Positions 24,883 to 34,157 of a stretch of DNA of 64,000 bases are shown here, one piece after another. Source of the DNA: an uncultured Clostridia bacterium. Lineage in GTDB: Bacteria; Bacillota; Clostridia; Oscillospirales; Acutalibacteraceae. Position 1 is the stretch's first letter. Each line of letters opens with the position of its first letter. The notes below the pieces were generated by a model, which saw nothing but the letters and a program-made list of their open reading frames with translations, made no database searches and had not been told where the DNA came from. The DNA is taken from contig CAMNST010000003.1 in assembly GCA_946555465.1 (NCBI GenBank), forward strand, positions 128,226-192,225, read 5' to 3'. A program made the position numbers and the translations under genes.

Positions 24883-25950
24883 ATGAATAAATTAACAGTG
24901 GGTATACTTTTTGGCGGAGTTTCGTCGGAACATGATATCAGTTGCGTTTCTGCAAAAAGTATAATTTCAAATATCGATTACAACAAATACAATGTTATTA
25001 TTATCGGAATAACAAAGCAGGGCAAATGGTTTATCTATAATGATAATGTTAATCTTTTGCCTGATGACCGGTGGGTAACATCAAGAAATATTGTTCCTGC
25101 ATTTATTTCACCTGATACCGCAGTTCACGGTCTTGTAACATCAAGAGGTGAAATCATTAAACTTGATGTTGTTTTTCCTGTTCTTCACGGCAAAAACGGG
25201 GAAGACGGAACTGTTCAGGGTCTTCTTCAACTTGCACAGATTCCTTTTGTCGGATGTGATGCAACATCATCAGGTGTTTGTATGGATAAGGCAGTTGCAA
25301 ATGCGGTTGCCGATGCTTTTGGTATTGCTCAGGCAAAATGGTGTGCAATTAATCTTTATGACTACAGGAAAGATGCCGATGCCTGTCTTGAAAGTGCAAT
25401 TCAGAAACTCGACTTCCCGATTTTTGTTAAACCGGCTAATGCGGGCTCATCCGTCGGTATTTCAAAAGCACATAATAAAGATGATCTTTTCCGTGCAATG
25501 GAAATTGCTTTTAAAGAAGATAAAAAAGTGGTTCTTGAAGAATTTATCGACGGTTTTGAGGTTGAATGTGCAGTTCTCGGCAATAATGAACCTGTTGCCG
25601 GTGAAGTAGGTCAGATTGTTGCAGCGGCTGAATTTTATGATTATGACGCGAAATATAATAACCCGCAGTCTCAGTTACATATCCCTGCAGAAATTTCTGC
25701 CGAAAAGCGTGATGAAGTAAAAAATCAGGCACTTCGTGCTTATAAAGCGCTTGGCTGTGAGGGAATGGCAAGAGTGGATTTTTTTGTTACAAAAGATGAC
25801 GGAAGAGTCCTACTTAATGAAATTAATACGATTCCCGGTCAGACTGATATCAGTATGTATCCTAAACTTTTTGAAGCAGTCGGCATTTCTTATAAAGAAC
25901 TTATTGACAAATTAATCAGTGCCGCACTTCAAAGAGGGGGCAGAATTTAA
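24883..25950 (+). CDS. ddl: D-alanine--D-alanine ligase
   Basis: A 355-aa ATP-grasp enzyme making the D-Ala-D-Ala dipeptide for peptidoglycan. Seen: LFGGVSSEHDISCVSAKS at the N-terminus, FVKPANAGSSVGISKA (ATP loop), EFIDGFEVECAVLG, YDYDAKYNN and LLNEINTIPGQTDISMYPK (metal site). The KY pair in the omega-loop region is the D-Ala-specific type, rather than the His found in D-lactate ligases such as VanA. ATG 24883 with GGAG 8 nt before. The stop shares one base with the murI start. Confidence 0.95.
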   Translation: MNKLTVGILFGGVSSEHDISCVSAKSIISNIDYNKYNVIIIGITKQGKWFIYNDNVNLLPDDRWVTSRNIVPAFISPDTAVHGLVTSRGEIIKLDVVFPVLHGKNGEDGTVQGLLQLAQIPFVGCDATSSGVCMDKAVANAVADAFGIAQAKWCAINLYDYRKDADACLESAIQKLDFPIFVKPANAGSSVGISKAHNKDDLFRAMEIAFKEDKKVVLEEFIDGFEVECAVLGNNEPVAGEVGQIVAAAEFYDYDAKYNNPQSQLHIPAEISAEKRDEVKNQALRAYKALGCEGMARVDFFVTKDDGRVLLNEINTIPGQTDISMYPKLFEAVGISYKELIDKLISAALQRGGRI

Positions 25951-26759
25951 TGGATAAAAGACCGATCGGCGTTTTTGATTCAGGTCTCGGCGGGCTTTCG
26001 GCTGTTAAAGCAATTATTAAATATCTGCCTGAAGAGGATATCATTTATTTCGGCGATACCGGAAGAGTTCCTTATGGTTCGCGAAGTGAAAAGATAATTG
26101 AAACATACGCCAGAGAAGATATAAAATTTCTTGAAAAATTCGGATGCAAACTTATAATGGCAGCGTGCGGAACCGTTTCGTCGGTTGCTCATAATGCAAT
26201 ATCTCAAGTGAAAGAACCTTTTGTAGGTGTTGTTTACCCTGCCTGTGCTGCTGCTGTTAAAGCAACAAGAAATAATAAAATCGGTGTTATGGGTACTTCG
26301 GCAACAATAAACAGCGGTTCCTATGTTAAAAGAATAGGCGAATTAAAACCTGAAGCAGAAGTGTTTGGCGTTTCTTGTCCGCTGCTTGTTTCTCTTGTGG
26401 AAAACGACTGGATAGACAGCGATAACTATATCGCTAAAGAAATCATAAAGCGTTATATTGAGCCGCTTCTTGAACAGGGTGTTGATACCATAATTCTCGG
26501 ATGTACGCATTTTCCTCATCTTGCACCGATTATAGGTGAAATTGCAGGCGATAATGTTACGCTTATTGATACCGGATACGAGGCTGTTATGAAGGCAAAA
26601 GAAATACTTGAAGATAATTCTCTTGCCAATGATGCTTTGCACAAAGGTACGGCAAAATATTATATTTCGGATAAAACTCAGAATTTTTCAGAAATTGCAA
26701 ATACACTTTTAGGTGTTGATATTTCAGACAGCACCGAATTTGTAGATATTAATTCATAG
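25950..26759 (+). CDS. murI: Glutamate racemase
   Basis: A 269-aa cofactor-independent racemase giving D-glutamate for peptidoglycan. The N-terminus RPIGVFDSGLGGLSAVKAI is diagnostic. The two catalytic Cys are in MAACGTVSSVA (~73) and ILGCTHFPHL (~184). The usual CNT triplet after the first Cys reads CGT here, a small deviation in the substrate-binding loop. The ATG overlaps the ddl stop (TAATG), so ddl and murI form a translationally coupled wall-precursor pair. Confidence 0.94.
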   Translation: MDKRPIGVFDSGLGGLSAVKAIIKYLPEEDIIYFGDTGRVPYGSRSEKIIETYAREDIKFLEKFGCKLIMAACGTVSSVAHNAISQVKEPFVGVVYPACAAAVKATRNNKIGVMGTSATINSGSYVKRIGELKPEAEVFGVSCPLLVSLVENDWIDSDNYIAKEIIKRYIEPLLEQGVDTIILGCTHFPHLAPIIGEIAGDNVTLIDTGYEAVMKAKEILEDNSLANDALHKGTAKYYISDKTQNFSEIANTLLGVDISDSTEFVDINS

Positions 26760-26777
26760 AAATTCAAAGGATGAGAA

Positions 26778-27200
26778 ATGAAGGAAGTATTGCTTGAAAT
26801 TATCGGTACGCAGCGTATTGATAATCAAAAAGATAAAGTGGAAATGACCACTGTCGGAACTTTTGAAGAAAGTGACAGTGAATATATAATTAAATATAAA
26901 GAAGAGCAGGAACCGCCGTCGGCACCTGTAGATGTCTGCGTTACCGTAAGCAAAAGTGAAAATATGGTTGAACTGACACGTTCGGGAGCAGGCCAGTCCT
27001 GCCTCATAATAGAGCGTTCTAAACGCAATCTCTGCAATTATGCAACAGATTACGGGGATATTCTTATGGGAATATCAGGTCATTCTATTGATATTAACAA
27101 TGAAGAAGAAAAAGGCAGTTTTTATTTTTCGTATGATATAGATTTCAATGGTGCTGTTGCATCGAAAAATGAAGTCAAAATGTCTTACAGAAATAATTAA
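26778..27200 (+). CDS. DUF1934 beta-barrel protein (YwiB-like)
   Basis: A 140-aa cytoplasmic protein whose pattern, including a long beta-rich middle (ELTRSGAGQSCLIIERSKRN) and the closing SYDIDFNGAVASKNEVKMSY, matches the DUF1934/YwiB lipocalin-like family. Members are often placed just before argS, as here (20 bp gap). Function is unknown. ATG 26778 preceded by AAAGGATGAG. Confidence 0.8.
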   Translation: MKEVLLEIIGTQRIDNQKDKVEMTTVGTFEESDSEYIIKYKEEQEPPSAPVDVCVTVSKSENMVELTRSGAGQSCLIIERSKRNLCNYATDYGDILMGISGHSIDINNEEEKGSFYFSYDIDFNGAVASKNEVKMSYRNN

Positions 27201-27220
27201 ACAGTGCAGGAGCAGAAACG

Positions 27221-28909
27221 ATGTCAAAAATAGTAAAAGAAACACAGGATATTTTAAAAAATATAATAACCGATGCGGTAAGCAAAGCAATTCAGTGCGG
27301 TGATTTACCTGACGGTGAAGTGCCGCAGTTCATTATTGAAGTGCCGGCGAACAAAGCAAACGGGGATTTTTCCTCAAATGTTGCAATGGCAGGTGCAAGA
27401 AGTTTTAAAAAGGCGCCGCGTATGATTGCAGAAATTATTGTCAATAATATTGATTTAGCAGGAACTTTTTTTGAAAAAGTGGAAATTGCCGGTCCGGGAT
27501 TTTTGAATTTCTTTCTTTCTCAGGTCTACTACAGCGAAATTTTAAAAGATTTGTTTGCCTGCGGTGAAGATTACGGCAAGTCAGACTACGGCAACGGCAA
27601 AAGAGTTCTTGTTGAGTTTGTTTCGGCAAATCCAACGGGACCTATGCATATAGGCAATGCACGCGGCGGCGCAATAGGTGACTGCCTTGCGTCTGTTCTT
27701 GACTGGGCAGGTTATGAAGTAAACCGTGAGTTCTATGTAAATGATGCAGGAAATCAGATAGAAAAATTTGCAACATCTTTAGAGGTTCGCTATCTTCAGC
27801 ATTTTAAAGATAATGTTGAAATGCCTGAGGATGCTTATCACGGTGCAGATATAACCGAACATGCAGAGAATTTCATAAAAGAATTCGGCGATAAATATGT
27901 TGAATGTGAAAGCAGTGAAAGAAGAAAAGCACTTGTTGATTTTGCCCTTCCCAAGAATATTGATGGTCTTGAAAGGGATTTAAAAAGATACAGAATTACT
28001 TATGATAACTGGTTCAGAGAATCTTCGCTTCACAATGACGGCTCTGTTGAAAAGGTTATAAATGCTTTTAAAGAAAAAGGTGTTACCTACGAGCAGGACG
28101 GTGCGCTTTGGTTTAAAGCATCACAGTTCGGAAATGATAAAGATATCGTTCTCATCCGTGCAAACGGTCTTCCAACTTATATTGTTCCCGATATTGCTTA
28201 TCATTACAACAAACTGGTTACACGCGGTTATGACACTGCGATTGATGTTCTCGGCGCAGACCACCATGGTTATGTTGCACGTATGAAAGCAGCGCTTACT
28301 GCTCTCGGGGTTGATGCTGACAGACTGGATATTGTAATTATGCAGATGGTGCGCCTTGTTCGTGACGGTGAAACAATCAAACTTTCAAAACGTTCGGGCA
28401 AAGCAATTACACTTAATACCCTTATTGATGAAGTTCCGCTTGATGCTGCAAGGTTTTTCTTCAATCTGCGTGAGCCAAACTCCCACTTTGATTTTGATCT
28501 TGAACTTGCTGCAAAAGAGTCGAGCGAAAACCCTGTATATTATGTTCAGTATGCGCATGCACGCATATGTTCAATTCTTAAAAAAGTTCAGGAACAGGGA
28601 ACAGAATTGCGCACACCGACAGATGATGAACTTATGCTTCTCAATACAGATGAGGAAAGAGATTTAATTCGTCATCTTTCAAATCTGACAGGTGAAATTA
28701 TTACTGCCGCAAAAACATACGATCCTGCAAAGATTACGCATTATATTGTTGAACTTGCAACATTGTTTCATAAGTTTTACAATGCGCAGAGGGTAATGGT
28801 TGATGATGAGGGGTTAATGCAGGCAAGACTCTACCTTTGCAAAGCAGTTAAAGATACAATAAAGAATATTTTGACCATGCTTAAAATAACAACCCCAGAG
28901 GTAATGTAA
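27221..28909 (+). CDS. argS: Arginyl-tRNA synthetase
   Basis: A 562-aa class I synthetase. Seen: N-terminal Add-1 domain, SANPTGPMHIGNARGGAIGD with the HIGH motif (HIGN), YVNDAGNQI, DVLGADHHGYVARM, and KLSKRSGKAITL at the KMSKS position. The C-terminal DALR domain begins near residue 440 (QYAHARICSIL). ATG 27221 with AGGAG. Part of a ddl-murI-DUF1934-argS run; no T-box is visible in the 20-bp gap. Confidence 0.96.
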   Translation: MSKIVKETQDILKNIITDAVSKAIQCGDLPDGEVPQFIIEVPANKANGDFSSNVAMAGARSFKKAPRMIAEIIVNNIDLAGTFFEKVEIAGPGFLNFFLSQVYYSEILKDLFACGEDYGKSDYGNGKRVLVEFVSANPTGPMHIGNARGGAIGDCLASVLDWAGYEVNREFYVNDAGNQIEKFATSLEVRYLQHFKDNVEMPEDAYHGADITEHAENFIKEFGDKYVECESSERRKALVDFALPKNIDGLERDLKRYRITYDNWFRESSLHNDGSVEKVINAFKEKGVTYEQDGALWFKASQFGNDKDIVLIRANGLPTYIVPDIAYHYNKLVTRGYDTAIDVLGADHHGYVARMKAALTALGVDADRLDIVIMQMVRLVRDGETIKLSKRSGKAITLNTLIDEVPLDAARFFFNLREPNSHFDFDLELAAKESSENPVYYVQYAHARICSILKKVQEQGTELRTPTDDELMLLNTDEERDLIRHLSNLTGEIITAAKTYDPAKITHYIVELATLFHKFYNAQRVMVDDEGLMQARLYLCKAVKDTIKNILTMLKITTPEVM

Positions 28910-28922
28910 GAGAGGTTCATTC

Positions 28923-30350
28923 ATGGCTCAGGCTAAAAGCAGAATGCTTCACAGTATCGGAAATGTGCTGTTCAAGTATATCTATAAAAATCCACAAAAA
29001 AATATGCTTAAACTTATAAAGATAGGCAAAGCGGTTACGGGTAATATGTATCCTGAAAGTACATTTACAAAGCCGATTGAAATTATCTCGGATAAGAATA
29101 ATATCTGGAATCAGTTTTTGTTCAGAGGTCTTGAAGAGGTTGACAGTGACTTTTTGCGCCGTGCCATACTGACTTTCGGTATTGATCTCGGTCTTATCGG
29201 CACTTCAACATTGAGAAAAAACAGAGACGAAAAACACTGCAATATCCCGTGGGTTGTGCTTCTTGACCCGACTTCTGCCTGCAATCTGAAATGCAAAGGC
29301 TGCTGGGCAGCAGAATATGGTCATAAGTCTAATCTTACACTTGATGAAATGCGCAGAATTATTTCTGAAAGCAAGGAACTCGGAACGCATTTCTTTATGT
29401 TCACTGGCGGAGAGCCGCTTATAAGGAAAAAAGATATTATAACACTTGCAAAGGAAAACAGCGATTGTCTTTTCCTTGCATATACGAACGGAACTCTTAT
29501 TGACGATGCTTTTTGCGAAGAATTAAAAGCGTGCGGAAATTTCGGATTGGCGCTTTCAATAGAGGGCAATGAAACAACCAACGATGCAAGACGCGGTGAC
29601 GGTGCTTATCAGACAACTCTGAACGCAATGAAACTGCTGAAAAAACATAAATGCCTTTTTGGCACTTCAATATGCTACACAAGCCAGAATTATAAGGCTG
29701 TTACTTCTGATGAGTTTTATGACCTTATGATAGAAAACGGTGCAAGATATGCGTGGTATTTTCATTATATGCCGGTTGGCAGTGATGCAGATACAAATCT
29801 CCTTCTTACACCTGAGCAAAGAGAGCATGTTTACAGGGAAATAAGAGCAAAGCGTAATTCAAAAACAGGCAAACCGATATTTACTGTTGATTTTCAGAAT
29901 GACGCAGAGTTTGTCGGAGGATGTATTGCCGGCGGACGAAACTATTTTCACGTTAATTCCGAAGGTGATGTTGAACCCTGCGTTTTCATTCATTATTCGG
30001 ATTCAAATATAAGAGAAAAAAGCATATATGAATGTTTAAAATCTCCGTTATTCCGTGAATATTATAAGGGTCAGCCTTTTAATGATAATATGCTCAGACC
30101 ATGTCCGATGCTTGAAAATCCCGAGGCACTCAGAAAAATTGTTAAAAAATCAGGGGCAAGGTCAACCAATTTAATTATGGAAGAAAGTGCCGATGCCCTT
30201 TGTTCTAAATGTGATAATTACGCAAAACTCTGGGCGCCGAAAGCAAAAGAAATATGGGAGGAGCAAAAGCGTTTTGTTCCGTTTACACAGTATTACCGCG
30301 ATACTCCCGAGGGAAAAGCAGAGTTTGCACAAAATAAAAACAAAATTTAA
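28923..30350 (+). CDS. Radical SAM protein with SPASM-like C-terminus
   Basis: A 475-aa protein. The radical SAM cluster motif is SACNLKCKGCWAAEYG (CX3CX2C, ~residues 121-128), followed by FMFTGGEPL (SAM-binding GGEP) and LALSIEG. The C-terminal part has additional Cys (GGCIAGGRNYFHVN, VEPCVF, RPCPM, LCSKCDNY), consistent with auxiliary iron-sulphur clusters of SPASM/twitch type. The first ~100 residues are extra to the core. Substrate is unknown; similar proteins modify peptides, lipids or cofactors. ATG 28923, 13 bp after argS, likely same transcript. Confidence 0.87.
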   Translation: MAQAKSRMLHSIGNVLFKYIYKNPQKNMLKLIKIGKAVTGNMYPESTFTKPIEIISDKNNIWNQFLFRGLEEVDSDFLRRAILTFGIDLGLIGTSTLRKNRDEKHCNIPWVVLLDPTSACNLKCKGCWAAEYGHKSNLTLDEMRRIISESKELGTHFFMFTGGEPLIRKKDIITLAKENSDCLFLAYTNGTLIDDAFCEELKACGNFGLALSIEGNETTNDARRGDGAYQTTLNAMKLLKKHKCLFGTSICYTSQNYKAVTSDEFYDLMIENGARYAWYFHYMPVGSDADTNLLLTPEQREHVYREIRAKRNSKTGKPIFTVDFQNDAEFVGGCIAGGRNYFHVNSEGDVEPCVFIHYSDSNIREKSIYECLKSPLFREYYKGQPFNDNMLRPCPMLENPEALRKIVKKSGARSTNLIMEESADALCSKCDNYAKLWAPKAKEIWEEQKRFVPFTQYYRDTPEGKAEFAQNKNKI

Positions 30351-30414
30351 AAATTCGTAAATTTTTTCAAGTTTTTTGGAAATAATATTTTTTAATAACA
30401 AATTTTCTTCATTT

Positions 30415-30440
30415 TATTATGTGCGGTTTTGCACATAATA
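30415..30440. repeat. Perfect inverted repeat upstream of the 59-aa protein
   Basis: TATTATGTGC (30415-30424) and GCACATAATA (30431-30440) form 10-bp perfect arms round a 6-bp centre, 53 bp before the small gene. No T-run follows, so it resembles an operator more than a terminator. Confidence 0.65.
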
Positions 30441-30492
30441 CTATTGCACAGGAAGTAAGAAGTGATAATTCAAAGTGCAGAAGGAGAAAATT

Positions 30493-30672
30493 ATGAAATC
30501 AAAAAACACACAAAAAATGTTGAAAGCAATGGGCGCTGCACTGGCTGTTTGTTCGGCTGCTGCAATAATGGGCTCAACAAAATCAAGTTATTATAATTCG
30601 GCAAAAAAAACAATGAAAAAAACCGCCGATAAAGTTGTGGATTTTGTTGATACGGTATCAGCGCTTATGTAA
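30493..30672 (+). CDS. Small protein with hydrophobic segment, 59 aa
   Basis: ATG 30493 has AGAAGGAGAAAATT before it, which makes it the better start than an ATG at 30475. The peptide starts MKSKNTQKMLKAMGAALAV, has one Ala-rich hydrophobic stretch (~15-28) and a Lys/Ser-rich amphipathic remainder ending VDTVSALM. It could be a small membrane or membrane-associated protein similar to YtxH-like or DUF-type short proteins; no family is certain. It is followed by a strong terminator and preceded by a perfect inverted repeat. Confidence 0.7.
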   Translation: MKSKNTQKMLKAMGAALAVCSAAAIMGSTKSSYYNSAKKTMKKTADKVVDFVDTVSALM

Positions 30673-30683
30673 AAAACACAGTC

Positions 30684-30722
30684 AAAAAGCCATTAGCATA
30701 ATTCATTTGCTAATGGCTTTTT
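30684..30722. terminator. Bidirectional terminator
   Basis: A 15-bp perfect stem (30684-30698 with 30708-30722, core GCCATTAGCA) between the convergent 59-aa gene and an XRE regulator gene. Confidence 0.88.
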
Positions 30723-30726
30723 ATTT

Positions 30727-31236
30727 TTAATTTTTTCTGCTGAATATTTTCTTTTTGAGTGTTTTGATTTTTGCCATATGACCGCTTGTGTATAAAACAC
30801 CGACAAGTAAATCACCAAAAACAATTCCGAGCATTAAACCTGAAATAAAATCTGACAAATTTGTTGTGTTAAGATCGAAAAAAACAATGATTCCATATAT
30901 TATAAAAGCAATGACGCCTATTATAAATAAGACACATATTCTCTTTGAAAATGTGTTTTTTTCATGATTGTTGTAATCTGCTATTTTCATCATGGTTTCT
31001 TCTGTTATTTTATCCATATTTTCTGTTTTCCTTTCGCCTTCAAGAATTTCATCAATCTCAACATTGTAAAATTTTGCAATTTCAATAAGCATATCAAAAT
31101 CAGGCATTGTTGCACCGTTTTCCCATCGCGAAATGCTTCGGTTTGATGTGTTTAAATATTCTGCTAATTGTTCCTGTGTAATGCTTTTTTCATTTCTGAG
31201 AGTTTTTAAAAACATTCCGATTTTCTGCTGATTCAT
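30727..31236 (-). CDS. XRE-family regulator with C-terminal membrane helices
   Basis: A 169-aa protein. Residues ~5-60 are an XRE helix-turn-helix (LKTLRNEKSITQEQLAEYL, SNRSISRWENGATMPDFD). After a linker come two hydrophobic segments (~100-120 and ~127-150), so the DNA-binding domain is tethered to the membrane. ATG 31236 is chosen over the ATG at 31254 because AAAGGAGGGC precedes it. Targets unknown. Confidence 0.85.
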   Translation of the reverse strand: MNQQKIGMFLKTLRNEKSITQEQLAEYLNTSNRSISRWENGATMPDFDMLIEIAKFYNVEIDEILEGERKTENMDKITEETMMKIADYNNHEKNTFSKRICVLFIIGVIAFIIYGIIVFFDLNTTNLSDFISGLMLGIVFGDLLVGVLYTSGHMAKIKTLKKKIFSRKN

Positions 31237-31328
31237 TATTTGCCCTCCTTTCATAAAGAAAATATATCATTTTTTACTTAAGATTAACACGACACAAACT
31301 GAGAATCAGGCTGTTTACGCAAAAAAAT

Positions 31329-31364
31329 AAAAACATACCGAAAAATATTTTTCAGTATGTTTTT
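31329..31364 (-). terminator. Intrinsic terminator of serC-serA
   Basis: AAAAACATAC (31329-31338) pairs with GTATGTTTTT (31355-31364), with an inner GAAAAA/TTTTTC helix, 19 bp after the serA stop on the minus strand. Confidence 0.8.
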
Positions 31365-31382
31365 ATTGAATGGTTATTTGGA

Positions 31383-32543
31383 TTATTTAATAACTCTTAC
31401 TCTGATAACACCATCGATTGCAGTGATATCATCAATAACTTTGTCTGAAACAACAGTATCTGTATCAATGATGGAATAAGCAAATTCACCGCGGTTTTTA
31501 TCTTCAAATGAAGCGATGTTTACATCGTCTTTGCTGATTGTATCTGTGATTGTTGCAATCATATTCGGTTTGTTAATGTGAATAACGGTTATTCTTGCAA
31601 CACCTGTTTTTGGCATTGAAACAGCCGGAAGATTTACTGAATTTTTGATGTTTCCGTTTTCAAGGAAATCAATAAGTTCCAAAGCGCCCATTGATGCGCA
31701 GTTTTCTTCGCTTTCAGGTGTTGATGCACCAAGATGAGGAAGTGCGATAACACCATCAACACCGATAAGATCTGCTGAAGGGAAGTCTGTAACATATGCT
31801 GCCATTCTTCCGTCTTCAAGTGCTGAAACGATATCGGCTGAAACAGCAAGGTCACCTCTTGCAAAGTTGAGGATTCTTACGGTATCCTTCATTTTTGCAA
31901 TGTTTTCTGTGCTGATAAGACCCTTTGTTTCCGGAGTGAGCGGAACATGAAGTGTAATATAATCAGCAGCAGGATAAATTTCATCAAGATTATTATTTAA
32001 TGTGATGCCTGCCTTTAACTGTGCGCCTTCAGGTAAGAACGGGTCATAACCGATAACATTCATACCAAGATCAACTGCTGCTTCGGCAACAAGTCTGCCG
32101 ATAGCACCAAGACCGATAACGCCGAGCGTTTTGCCCTTGATTTCAGGACCTGCAAAAGCACTCTTGCCTTTTTCAACAACTTTGCCTACATTGTCGCCTT
32201 CATCTTTAATGGTTTTGCACCAGTCTATTGCCTTTGTAATTTTACGGCTTGAAAGAAGAAGGCCGCAGATTACAAGTTCTTTAACCGCATTTGCATTTGC
32301 ACCGGGAGTATTGAAAACAACAATGCCTTTTTCAGCACATTCTGCAACAGGAATGTTATTTACACCGGCTCCGGCTCTTGCGATAGCAAGAAGTGATGAC
32401 GGCATTTCCATATCGTGCATAGAAGCACTTCTTACCATAATTGCATCAGGATTTTCAACATCGCTTGAGCAGGTATATTTGGCAGGGTCAAATTTTGAAG
32501 TACCCACTTCGGATATCTTATTAAGCGTTTTAATATTAAACAT
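31383..32543 (-). CDS. serA: D-3-phosphoglycerate dehydrogenase with ACT domain
   Basis: A 386-aa enzyme for the first step of serine synthesis (3-phosphoglycerate to 3-phosphohydroxypyruvate, NAD). Seen: catalytic-domain RAGAGVNNIPVAEC, NAD-binding GVIGLGAIGRLVAEAA (~150), active-site ILNFARGDL (Arg) and LPHLGASTPESEENCA (His). The last ~70 residues form an ACT domain (RITVIHINKPNMIATITD), commonly a serine sensor. ATG 32543 with CGGAGATAA. It lies 15 bp after serC, same operon. Confidence 0.93.
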   Translation of the reverse strand: MFNIKTLNKISEVGTSKFDPAKYTCSSDVENPDAIMVRSASMHDMEMPSSLLAIARAGAGVNNIPVAECAEKGIVVFNTPGANANAVKELVICGLLLSSRKITKAIDWCKTIKDEGDNVGKVVEKGKSAFAGPEIKGKTLGVIGLGAIGRLVAEAAVDLGMNVIGYDPFLPEGAQLKAGITLNNNLDEIYPAADYITLHVPLTPETKGLISTENIAKMKDTVRILNFARGDLAVSADIVSALEDGRMAAYVTDFPSADLIGVDGVIALPHLGASTPESEENCASMGALELIDFLENGNIKNSVNLPAVSMPKTGVARITVIHINKPNMIATITDTISKDDVNIASFEDKNRGEFAYSIIDTDTVVSDKVIDDITAIDGVIRVRVIK

Positions 32544-32558
32544 AGTAATTATCTCCGA

Positions 32559-33647
32559 TTATTTTGTATTTGCTTTTTCAAATTCAGCCATGAACTCAAC
32601 AAGTTTTTCAACACCTTCAATAGGCATTGCGTTGTAGATTGATGCTCTCATACCGCCAACGCTTCTGTGACCTTTGAGGTTTACAAAGCCTGCTTCTGTT
32701 GCTTCGGCAATAAACTTCTTTTCAAGTTCGTCATCACCGATAACAAACGGAACGTTCATAAGTGAACGGTCTTCCTTAACAACAGTGCCTTTGAACATTT
32801 TTGAACTGTCGAGGAAGTTGTAAAGAACGGCAGCCTTTTTCTCGTTTCTTTCTTTCATTGCTGCAAGACCGCCGATGTCATTTTTAATCCATTCAAGAAC
32901 AAGTTTGCAGATGTAAATTGTCCAGCAAGGAGGGGTGTTGTAAAGTGAGTCTGCATCTGCCTGTACCTGATAGTTCATCATAACAGGAGTGATGTCTCTT
33001 GCTTTGCCGAGTAAATCCTCACGGATAATGGCAACAACAAGACCTGCAGGGGCAACGTTTTTCTGAGCACCGAAATAAACAACGCCGAATTTGCTGATAT
33101 CAAGAGGTTCTGAAAGAGCACATGATGATACGTCTGCGATAAGAACTTTGTCACCGACAGGAGGAAGTTCTTTATAAACAGTGCCGTAAATTGTGTTGTT
33201 CATACAGATATAAACATAGTCTGCATCTTCTCTGAAATCCTCTGCTTTTGTTTTAGGAATATAAGAGAAAGTTTTGTCTGCTGAAGAAGCGGCAGCAACA
33301 ACGTCACCGTATTTCTGTGCTTCCTGGAATGCTTTTTTAGCCCACTGACCTGTGATAATGTAGTCTGCCTTGCCTGTGCCGTTCATAAAGTTGAGCGGAA
33401 TTGCTGAGAACTGAGCAGATGCACCGCCCTGTAAGAACAATACCTTGTAATTGTCAGGAATATTGTAAAGTTCTCTCATAAGTGCTTCTGCATCTTTGAT
33501 GATTTTGTCGAATACCTTTGAACGGTGGCTCATTTCCATTACAGATTGACCACTGCCCTGATAATCCATCATTTCTGCCGCTGCCTGTTCAAGCACCTTT
33601 TCAGGTAATGTTGAAGGACCGGCACTGAAGTTAAATACTCTTGCCAT
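32559..33647 (-). CDS. serC: Phosphoserine aminotransferase
   Basis: A 362-aa PLP-dependent class V aminotransferase making phosphoserine from phosphohydroxypyruvate and glutamate. Seen: VFNFSAGPSTLPEKVLEQA, SHRSKVFD, LFLQGGASAQFSAIPLN, VSSCALSEPLDISKFGVVYF and GAQKNVAPAGL with the PLP lysine. It ends with GHRSVGGMRASIYNAMP, as in SerC. ATG 33647 with AGGAGAAAATT. First gene of serC-serA. Confidence 0.94.
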   Translation of the reverse strand: MARVFNFSAGPSTLPEKVLEQAAAEMMDYQGSGQSVMEMSHRSKVFDKIIKDAEALMRELYNIPDNYKVLFLQGGASAQFSAIPLNFMNGTGKADYIITGQWAKKAFQEAQKYGDVVAAASSADKTFSYIPKTKAEDFREDADYVYICMNNTIYGTVYKELPPVGDKVLIADVSSCALSEPLDISKFGVVYFGAQKNVAPAGLVVAIIREDLLGKARDITPVMMNYQVQADADSLYNTPPCWTIYICKLVLEWIKNDIGGLAAMKERNEKKAAVLYNFLDSSKMFKGTVVKEDRSLMNVPFVIGDDELEKKFIAEATEAGFVNLKGHRSVGGMRASIYNAMPIEGVEKLVEFMAEFEKANTK

Positions 33648-33702
33648 AATTTTCTCCTAAATATATATAATTAAATTTTTGCTATAAAAACTATGCTATT
33701 AC

Positions 33703-33730
33703 ATTATAGTATTGTAAAACATTTTGTCAA
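33703..33730 (-). promoter_or_regulatory. Promoter of serC-serA
   Basis: Minus strand TTGACA (33730-33725), 16-bp spacer, TATAAT (33708-33703), 56 bp before serC. Confidence 0.75.
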
Positions 33731-33792
33731 TGATTTCTTTGAAAGTTTGTTATATTTAACAATAGTTTGATAAATAATTAACAATATCGTAT

Positions 33793-33841
33793 AAAAATAA
33801 GTGCATATTTGACAAAAAATGCCAAACACGCACTTATTTTT
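33793..33841 (-). terminator. Intrinsic terminator of the small XRE gene
   Basis: AAAAATAAGTGC (33793-33804) pairs with GCACTTATTTTT (33830-33841). The stem includes the stop codon of the minus-strand gene. Confidence 0.7.
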
Positions 33842-34076
33842 TATTTGTTTTAAAATCAAAAAGTTCATCATATGAAACATCCAGCGCTGTTTTCAATGCT
33901 TTGATTTCGTCAGGATATGCATGACGCTGGGCGGATTCAATTTTTGCAAGGGCACTTCTTGTCATATCTATGCCTATCAACTGCATTTTTGTAACGAGTT
34001 CTTCCTGCGTCAGATTCTGCCTTTTTCGTATTTCTCTTATGTTTGCGCCAAACAGTTTTTTATATTCTTTATTCAT
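33834..34076 (-). CDS. Small XRE-family DNA-binding protein
   Basis: An 80-aa protein that is almost only a helix-turn-helix: FGANIREIRKRQNLTQEELV, MTRSALAKIESAQRHAYPDE. ATG 34076 (AAAGGTGACATT before it) is preferred to the ATG at 34109. A 9-bp perfect inverted repeat at 34134-34157 upstream is a good candidate for its own operator. Nearby target genes are not evident. Confidence 0.85.
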   Translation of the reverse strand: MNKEYKKLFGANIREIRKRQNLTQEELVTKMQLIGIDMTRSALAKIESAQRHAYPDEIKALKTALDVSYDELFDFKTNKK

Positions 34077-34102
34077 AATGTCACCTTTTTTATGCAAAAC
34101 AC

Positions 34103-34157
34103 TTGACATTATTGTAACTCTATGATAAGATAATTTTGCACTGATATAAGTGCAAAA
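34103..34157 (+). promoter_or_regulatory. Plus-strand promoter with inverted repeat at the start site
   Basis: TTGACA (34103-34108), 17-bp spacer, TAAGAT (34126-34131). Directly after it TTTTGCACT (34134-34142) and AGTGCAAAA (34149-34157) make a perfect inverted repeat. The repeat could be the operator for the divergent XRE gene and control both directions. Confidence 0.55.
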
